This document shows, piece by piece, positions 1-4,363 of a stretch of 11,834 bases of DNA. Numbering within the stretch: the stretch's first letter is position 1; the number at the start of each line of letters is the position of its first letter. The notes beneath the pieces are model-generated. The model was not told the DNA's origin. It saw only the letters and a program-made list of their open reading frames with translations, and made no database searches. Source of the stretch: Bacteroidota bacterium (GTDB lineage Bacteria > Bacteroidota > Bacteroidia > Chitinophagales > Chitinophagaceae); NCBI GenBank assembly GCA_023415275.1, contig JAEZLJ010000058.1, positions 1 through 11,834 on the forward strand, read 5' to 3'. The position numbers and the translations under genes were made by a program.

Positions 1-1532
1 GTGCGGCTTTTACTTTTCTGTAAAAGCCGCTCCTGGACTGCAAAGTAGGCGAAAGCATCATTTAGCCCTGTGGTTCGACACCTGTCTTCCGCCCGGTTAT
101 AGAAAATTCCTTCCGGAAAGAGCAAAAATTGAAGCCTTTGTTTATCGGTGTAACTCGCAGAACTCCACACCGGAGCGAGTTTGCTGGAATAAGTAACGGC
201 AAATTCAACACACAATTCAGGGTTCGACACCCCTTGTGAGCCTGGTGTCAATTCTTCCTTTATTTTCTTCTTTTCTTTTTCAAAATCCGCCACAAATTCC
301 AGGTAAAGCTCATAAGGTATTTCTTCCTTTTTGAGCCTTGTTTTTTGTCTTTCAATGTTGTGATCAATCTCTTTCAGCCTGTTTTCATAAATGGACGCAT
401 CATCCTCTCCTTCTTCTGTTAACTTAAAGTAAGTTGCCAGTGTTTGCTGTTTAATAAGTGGTGCTAAAGAGCTGGAATTTAAAGAGTATTGCTCCAGGAT
501 ATGAGTAAACTGATCATGAAGTTCTTCAGCATTCCTATTGCAGTTGCAGCCTTTGGTATTGCATTTATAATAATGAATACCCTTTGCTTTTACCAAATAG
601 CCTCTCAAAAAGCAGCCACAGGTTTCACAGCGTAAGAATCGTTTTAAAGGGATAGCATCGTTTTCTTCTGTGGTCGTATAGCCATAAGCATTTCGATTCT
701 GCACTTCATTCACTTTTAAAAAGACCTCTTTTGAAATGAGCTTTTCGTGAGCTCCTTCTACCACCTGTCCTTCCAGCAGATTATGCGATAGCAGACCACA
801 ATAAAATGGATTGCGAAAAATGGAAGACATCTGTTGATGGGAAATCCTGAGCCCTAGCTTTGCCAGTCTTTGTCTTGCCTCTTCATTGGAAACTTGTTCC
901 ATTGCCTTCCACATGAATGCCTTTTGGAGCAGTTTCCCTTGTTTGTTCACGACCCATGACTTCTTTCCGTTTACCTTGCCACGTTCGTAACCAAGAGGTG
1001 GGCCCTGGCACCAATCGCTTCTCAGTAGGGCTTCCTTAATGCCTGTAATACATTTTTCCCGCCTTAGCTGATTGTCGTATTCACTAAATATGAACTGGAT
1101 ATTTTGTTGAAGCGACCCGCTGGCGGTAGATGTGTCAGTTGGCTGGGTAACGGAAAGAATGGTCACACCTTCCTTTTTGAGCTGTTGAGCAATATAGATC
1201 GCATTGGCTCCGGAACGGCTAAACCTGTCCACGCTGTAAACAACGATGTAGGAGATTTTGTCCCTCGTTTTCTTGACGAAGGACAGCATGTTATTAAACT
1301 CTTTGCGTTCATCGGTTTGGGCACTTTCATAAGTACCCCCGAAATAACCCATGATAGTATAGCCACTCTTTTGGGCAAACTGCTCGCAATACCTTCTCTG
1401 GGTTTGCAGGCTCATATTATTATCCGCCTGCTCCTTGGTAGAAACCCTTGTGTAGATAACGCAGTTGCCGGTTTTGACCTTTTCTGTTTTGGTTCCTTTA
1501 CCAAATTGATTAAAATTGATTAATTCGCTCAT
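1..1532 (-). CDS. Large serine recombinase, C-terminus cut by window edge
   Basis: Reading the minus strand from the ATG at 1532 gives 510 uninterrupted codons to the window edge, so the stop lies outside. The N-terminal resolvase domain (about residues 22-165) has the YTRVST motif with the predicted nucleophile Ser31 and nearby Arg29, and VDRFSR at 101-106. A recombinase domain follows (about 170-285), with GPPLGY at 177-182 and the RNPFYCG stretch at 240-246. A zinc ribbon has Cys302/Cys305 and Cys324/Cys329. A charged, probably coiled-coil stretch lies at about 375-420. This is the layout of large serine integrases/transposases that move phages, conjugative elements and cassettes by cutting both strands through a phosphoserine link. 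Length is near the family norm, so little is missing. It sits 17 bp after a small gene on the same strand. Its target site cannot be told from this window. Confidence 0.93.
   Translation of the reverse strand, partial: MSELINFNQFGKGTKTEKVKTGNCVIYTRVSTKEQADNNMSLQTQRRYCEQFAQKSGYTIMGYFGGTYESAQTDERKEFNNMLSFVKKTRDKISYIVVYSVDRFSRSGANAIYIAQQLKKEGVTILSVTQPTDTSTASGSLQQNIQFIFSEYDNQLRREKCITGIKEALLRSDWCQGPPLGYERGKVNGKKSWVVNKQGKLLQKAFMWKAMEQVSNEEARQRLAKLGLRISHQQMSSIFRNPFYCGLLSHNLLEGQVVEGAHEKLISKEVFLKVNEVQNRNAYGYTTTEENDAIPLKRFLRCETCGCFLRGYLVKAKGIHYYKCNTKGCNCNRNAEELHDQFTHILEQYSLNSSSLAPLIKQQTLATYFKLTEEGEDDASIYENRLKEIDHNIERQKTRLKKEEIPYELYLEFVADFEKEKKKIKEELTPGSQGVSNPELCVEFAVTYSSKLAPVWSSASYTDKQRLQFLLFPEGIFYNRAEDRCRTTGLNDAFAYFAVQERLLQKSKSR
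3..30 (-). repeat. Perfect 11-bp hairpin at the recombinase 3' end
   Basis: GCGGCTTTTAC (3-13) is a perfect inverted match of GTAAAAGCCGC (20-30), with a 6-nt loop. The hairpin lies inside the open recombinase frame at the last visible codons. On the minus strand it could be the stem of an intrinsic terminator overlapping the stop codon, but the T-tract that would prove this lies beyond the window. There is no T-run after it on the plus strand. Confidence 0.5.
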
Positions 1533-1549
1533 AGCGGTACTATTTTGAA

Positions 1550-1780
1550 TTAGGCTGCTTTTTTGTATTCTTCTTTGCTTATGGATATGACTTTGGCTTT
1601 TTGTTCTTCTAACTTTCCTTCCTTAAAGCAATTGTAAACGATCTCGGTATAAACCCGGATGGCATCGGCAATTTTCTGTGCCATTTCATCGCTTATATCC
1701 TCGTAGCCTTTACAGGCTTTTATATCGGCTGCTGTCACATCTTTAAATCTTGTTTTTGTTGGTTGCTTTTTGTTTTTCAT
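1550..1780 (-). CDS. Small hypothetical protein upstream of recombinase
   Basis: A 76-residue basic protein that I do not recognise by name. The first 15 residues are rich in Lys, Arg and Thr and may touch nucleic acid. Residues about 18-60 look helical, with an ADIKACKGYEDISDEMAQ stretch and amphipathic spacing. There is no signal peptide or membrane segment. It ends 17 bp before the recombinase start on the same strand, so the two are probably co-transcribed. A good Bacteroidota-type promoter lies immediately upstream. A directionality factor or DNA-binding accessory for the recombinase is possible but only inferred from position. The reading frame itself is credible because it is tightly packed between same-strand genes. 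Confidence 0.65.
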   Translation of the reverse strand: MKNKKQPTKTRFKDVTAADIKACKGYEDISDEMAQKIADAIRVYTEIVYNCFKEGKLEEQKAKVISISKEEYKKAA

Positions 1781-1787
1781 AGGTAGT

Positions 1788-1819
1788 CAAATTTATAACA
1801 TGTTGATTATCAATGCAAA
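1788..1819 (-). promoter_or_regulatory. Bacteroidota-type promoter for small gene and recombinase
   Basis: On the minus strand TTTG (1819-1816) is followed after 20 nt by TAAATTTG (1795-1788). This fits the -33 TTTG / -7 TAnnTTTG consensus known for the Bacteroides primary sigma factor. The -7 box ends only 7 nt before the ATG at 1780, so the transcript would have almost no leader. Confidence 0.5.
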
Positions 1820-1827
1820 TAGTATTT

Positions 1828-2109
1828 TTAATGGGTAGCAGTCTTCTCTTTCTTCTTTGGTGGGATTATGGCAAAGCCAAGCTGCTGTAAACTTTCTTTA
1901 TCCTTTTCTTTTTGCCTTTTTTCAACGATTCCATTAGATACTTTGGCTACTGTTGAAGTAAGAAGAGACGTAAGCAAGGAGCCAGCGAGGTTGTTTACAT
2001 TGAAGTCCTTTATGAAAGCTCCCATTTGTAGTAGCAAGTCCACTTTTGCCTGGGCATCTGCCTGGGAGTAGGCCGCAACTTTGACCGAAACGGTAAATTG
2101 TTTTTTCAT
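1828..2109 (-). CDS. Small hypothetical protein, basic C-terminus
   Basis: A 93-residue protein of unknown function. The N-terminal part (about 4-28, KQFTVSVKVAAYSQADAQAK) looks like a beta strand followed by a helix. A Leu/Ser/Thr-rich stretch with LLTSLLTS follows at about 44-51, and the C-terminal third is strongly charged with many lysines. No signal peptide or convincing membrane helix is seen; the hydrophobic stretch is too short. It is the second of three small same-strand genes before the recombinase, with 38-47 bp gaps on each side. It may be an element-borne accessory gene. The alternative of a spurious frame is unlikely given the packed, same-strand setting. Confidence 0.6.
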   Translation of the reverse strand: MKKQFTVSVKVAAYSQADAQAKVDLLLQMGAFIKDFNVNNLAGSLLTSLLTSTVAKVSNGIVEKRQKEKDKESLQQLGFAIIPPKKKEKTATH

Positions 2110-2147
2110 AGGTTATTATTTTGTTTTTGATTTATGGAGTTAGAAAA

Positions 2148-2405
2148 TTAGAAACGGCCCGCATTTTCCATTACATCTTCCTCTGTCGCCTGCGAGTTTT
2201 CTGTTTCTCCTTCACCATCTTCTTTTAGTAGGTCTAACACGGATGGAATGCATTCTTTGGTATAGGAAAGTGTGCTGATGATCTCCAGTACCTGTAAGAG
2301 TTCGGGTTCGGTAAAAGCCTGCCTTAAAGATTTGAAATAATCCAGCGTGTCCTGATCTTCTTTTGAAACGCTATTGCTTGAAGTAGGGTTCTCATTCTCG
2401 TGCAT
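2148..2405 (-). CDS. Small acidic hypothetical protein
   Basis: An 85-residue acidic protein, first gene of the minus-strand group. The middle (about 18-64) is predicted helical, with FTEPELLQVLEIISTL followed by a second helix ending in VLDLLKEDGEG. The tail is rich in Glu, Thr and Asn. It carries no recognisable domain, signal or membrane helix. It is transcribed divergently from hipB across a 227-bp gap, so operators in that gap could also affect it. No good promoter consensus was found for this strand upstream of the gene. Function unknown. Confidence 0.58.
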   Translation of the reverse strand: MHENENPTSSNSVSKEDQDTLDYFKSLRQAFTEPELLQVLEIISTLSYTKECIPSVLDLLKEDGEGETENSQATEEDVMENAGRF

Positions 2406-2532
2406 TTTTTTGAAGGTTACCTGTCGCTCCTCAATAGCCTGGGGCGAGTTGGCAATTAGCGTTGCCCCCGCTTATTACTTTCGTGCAATATATTAAACTT
2501 TTCATTAGAATCCCAAGTATTATTCGTTTATT

Positions 2533-2550
2533 TATACCCTTTTGGGTACA
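2533..2550. promoter_or_regulatory. hip operator 1 (palindrome)
   Basis: TATACCC-TTTT-GGGTACA, a near-perfect palindrome with one mismatch to TATACCYNNNNGGGTATA. It is the most upstream of three copies. HipB proteins are known to bind palindromes (TATCC-N8-GGATA in E. coli), so these are the likely sites of the HipB encoded next to them. Confidence 0.75.
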
Positions 2551-2572
2551 TTATTCAATAATTTAGGTATTT

Positions 2573-2590
2573 TATACCTTATAGGGTGTA
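2573..2590. promoter_or_regulatory. hip operator 2 (palindrome)
   Basis: TATACCT-TATA-GGGTGTA, starting exactly 40 bp after operator 1. An outward-facing half site (GGTAT at 2566-2570) lies just upstream and forms a second small dyad with its left arm. Confidence 0.75.
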
Positions 2591-2612
2591 ATTAAAGTAA
2601 ATGCATTAATTT

Positions 2613-2630
2613 TATACCTCAAAGGGTATA
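2613..2630. promoter_or_regulatory. hip operator 3 overlapping the hipB start region
   Basis: TATACCT-CAAA-GGGTATA, starting exactly 40 bp after operator 2 and ending 2 bp before the hipB ATG at 2633. Its AAAGGG is also the only Shine-Dalgarno-like stretch before hipB. A bound HipB dimer would therefore cover the transcription or translation start region. Confidence 0.78.
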
Positions 2631-2632
2631 AT

Positions 2633-2866
2633 ATGAACCTAACTAGAAGATTGCCGGAATTTTTAAAAGAAAAACGAAAGCAGGCGCAACTCACACAGCC
2701 TGAACTTGCAGAGAAAGCCGGGGTAGGCCTTCGTTTTATTAGAGAACTGGAGCAAGGAAAAACATCATTACGAATGGATAAAGTAAATCAGGTGCTTAAA
2801 TTATTTGGGCACGAGTTAGGCCCTGTGCCCATAAACCGTCAAACATTGATTAATGAGGAAAGCTAA
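2633..2866 (+). CDS. hipB: HipB antitoxin, XRE-type DNA-binding protein
   Basis: A 77-residue protein with a lambda-repressor-like helix-turn-helix at about residues 20-43 (LTQPELAEKAGV then RFIRELEQGK). A conserved tail follows, with RMDKVNQVLKLFGHELGPVP. This pattern is typical of small HipB proteins of the Bacteroidota. It is expected to form a dimer that represses its own operon. Three palindromic operators lie directly upstream, the last almost touching the start codon. Its stop codon is 14 nt inside the next gene, which implies coupled translation. In characterised HipBST systems HipB binds DNA and strengthens neutralisation, while the small HipS protein is the main antitoxin. That division of labour is assumed here from gene order. 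Confidence 0.93.
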   Translation: MNLTRRLPEFLKEKRKQAQLTQPELAEKAGVGLRFIRELEQGKTSLRMDKVNQVLKLFGHELGPVPINRQTLINEES

Positions 2867-3182
2867 TGTTTTTATGCAGGATAAACTGGCAGGATACCTA
2901 TCTGAAACCGAAGATGGGTACCACTTTATTTATGACCGGGATTATTTACAAATGATGGGCGCCGAAGCGGTAAGTCTAACGCTTCCACTGTCAGATAAAG
3001 GGTATGTTAGTTCAGTAATGTTTCCCTTCTTTGATGGACTGATACCGGAGGGTTGGCTCCTGGAAGTAGCAGAACAAAACTGGAAACTGAACCAGCGGGA
3101 CAGAATGGGATTGCTACTGGTCTGTTGCCGCGATTGCATTGGAGCGGTGAGTATAGTTGAAACACAAAATATAGAAGGATAA
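2853..3182 (+). CDS. hipS: HipS-like antitoxin, HipA N-terminal domain protein
   Basis: A 109-residue protein matching only the N-terminal subdomain of HipA. A short beta-rich start (KANVFMQDKLAGYL) leads to the LTLPLSDKGY segment (42-51), then FFDGLIPEGWLLE (59-71) and a DRMGLLLVCCRDCIGAV stretch (83-99) typical of this domain. The kinase part is absent and supplied by the next gene. The gene overlaps hipB by 14 nt, and its TAA shares one base with the ATG of the kinase gene (TAATG). In E. coli O127 HipBST the corresponding small protein HipS neutralises the HipT kinase. Here the domain content and order are the same. The Met at residue 8 is a possible later start, but the overlap with hipB favours 2853. 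Confidence 0.88.
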   Translation: MRKANVFMQDKLAGYLSETEDGYHFIYDRDYLQMMGAEAVSLTLPLSDKGYVSSVMFPFFDGLIPEGWLLEVAEQNWKLNQRDRMGLLLVCCRDCIGAVSIVETQNIEG

Positions 3183-4138
3183 TGCGCTGTTTATATTGCT
3201 ATAAAAAACTGGAGCCCGGTCAGATTGACTTCCATCCTGCCTGTAGCCGTAAGATGTTTGGGAAACCACAGCCTCCTGTGTTGCCCTACACAGAAGAACA
3301 AATGCTTGAATTGGGCGAGAAAGTGATAAAAAGCCAAATAGCGGTTACCGGTGTACAGCCCAAACTTTCGCTTGATATTGAAAAACCATCTAAAGGTGAT
3401 ACAGAAACCAAAAACCTCGGGAGGTTTACCATTGTTGGCCTGTGGGGTGGCTATATATTGAAACCTGCTACAAAACAATACCCGCACTTGCCGGAAGTTG
3501 AAGACCTGACGATGCACTTAGCGGAGCTGTCAAGTATTGCAACAGTACCCCATTCTCTTATCAGGTTGCAAAATGGAAGCCTTGCCTACATTACCAAACG
3601 AATTGACAGGGCGAAGAAAACAAAGTTGCACATGGAAGATATGTGCCAGTTAACAGAACGGTTGACAGAAGACAAATACAAAGGGTCGTATGAACAAATA
3701 GCAAAAGCTATTCTAAAATATTCTGAAAATCCAGGATTAGATCTGATCAACTTCTTCGAGCAGGTTATCTTTTCTTTTTTAACCGGGAATGCCGATATGC
3801 ATTTGAAGAATTTCTCTTTAATCAAACAATCACAAACTGGCTATGTTTTAGCACCCGCGTATGATATGGTAGCTTCTGCGCTAATTGTAAAAGGAGATAC
3901 CGAGGAACTGGCATTGAATCTTAATGGGAAAAAAAGAAAATTAGGGCGGAAAGATTTTGATGCAGTTTTATTCTCTTTTAAAATCCTGGATGAGAAGGCA
4001 ATAGAAAACCTTTATCAAAAATTTTCTACCAGCATTGAGAAATGGATACAGTTTATAGCGATAAGTTTTCTTCCGGTGGAATTGAAAGATCAATATAAAC
4101 TTTTGATAAAAGAAAAAGCTGCGAAGCTGAATTTATAA
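3182..4138 (+). CDS. hipT: HipT-like Ser/Thr kinase toxin (HipA C-terminal type)
   Basis: A 318-residue kinase of the HipA C-terminal family. It opens with a probable zinc-binding knuckle (Cys3, Cys6, His18, Cys21), common in Bacteroidota homologues. The Gly-rich loop reads AVTGVQPKLSL (54-64), and GGYILKP (89-95) carries a likely ATP-binding lysine. The catalytic segment GNADMHLKNFSL (202-213) has predicted catalytic Asp205 and metal-binding Asn210. The second metal-binding Asp228 lies in PAYDMV, and the family-specific EELALNLNGKKRKL follows. All kinase residues are intact, so it should be active. Family members phosphorylate aminoacyl-tRNA synthetases (HipA GltX, E. coli HipT TrpS) and halt translation; the target here is unknown. 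In E. coli HipT two serines before GVQ control autophosphorylation; here those places hold Ala54 and Thr56. It is one base overlapped with hipS. Confidence 0.92.
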   Translation: MRCLYCYKKLEPGQIDFHPACSRKMFGKPQPPVLPYTEEQMLELGEKVIKSQIAVTGVQPKLSLDIEKPSKGDTETKNLGRFTIVGLWGGYILKPATKQYPHLPEVEDLTMHLAELSSIATVPHSLIRLQNGSLAYITKRIDRAKKTKLHMEDMCQLTERLTEDKYKGSYEQIAKAILKYSENPGLDLINFFEQVIFSFLTGNADMHLKNFSLIKQSQTGYVLAPAYDMVASALIVKGDTEELALNLNGKKRKLGRKDFDAVLFSFKILDEKAIENLYQKFSTSIEKWIQFIAISFLPVELKDQYKLLIKEKAAKLNL

Positions 4139-4363
4139 TTGGTTTCCGATGAAGATAACGATTAGAGCAACCAATTCTGCATCGACTAACGGCTATGGAC
4201 TTGAATGCAAAAGATGACGGCGGTAAAGCAATCGCGAATAAGCACAAGAAACAGGTAGTACAGGCCTCAGCGGCAAACAGAACATATCAAATGTCAACTG
4301 TTCATAATTATTAGTCTATTCAATTATGACTAACTAACAATAACAGGAATTGAATGCATAAAG

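Noticed and set aside
72..231. GGTTCGACACC twice (72-82, 221-231), like a tRNA T-loop
   Set aside because: Neither copy has a matching T-stem or other tRNA arms, and both lie in recombinase coding sequence in different frames; treated as chance.
1104..1523. 139-codon plus-strand open frame
   Set aside because: It lies antisense to the N-terminal domain of the serine recombinase, which has all its motifs in the other strand; it is a shadow frame.
2451..2466. GGCAA-TTAGCG-TTGCC short hairpin between the divergent operons
   Set aside because: Five base pairs only and no T-tract; too weak to call a terminator or operator.
2853..4138. hipA broken by a frameshift
   Set aside because: The kinase gene starts with its own conserved Cys/His knuckle and ATG, and the N-terminal domain ends naturally; this fits a genuine two-gene split.
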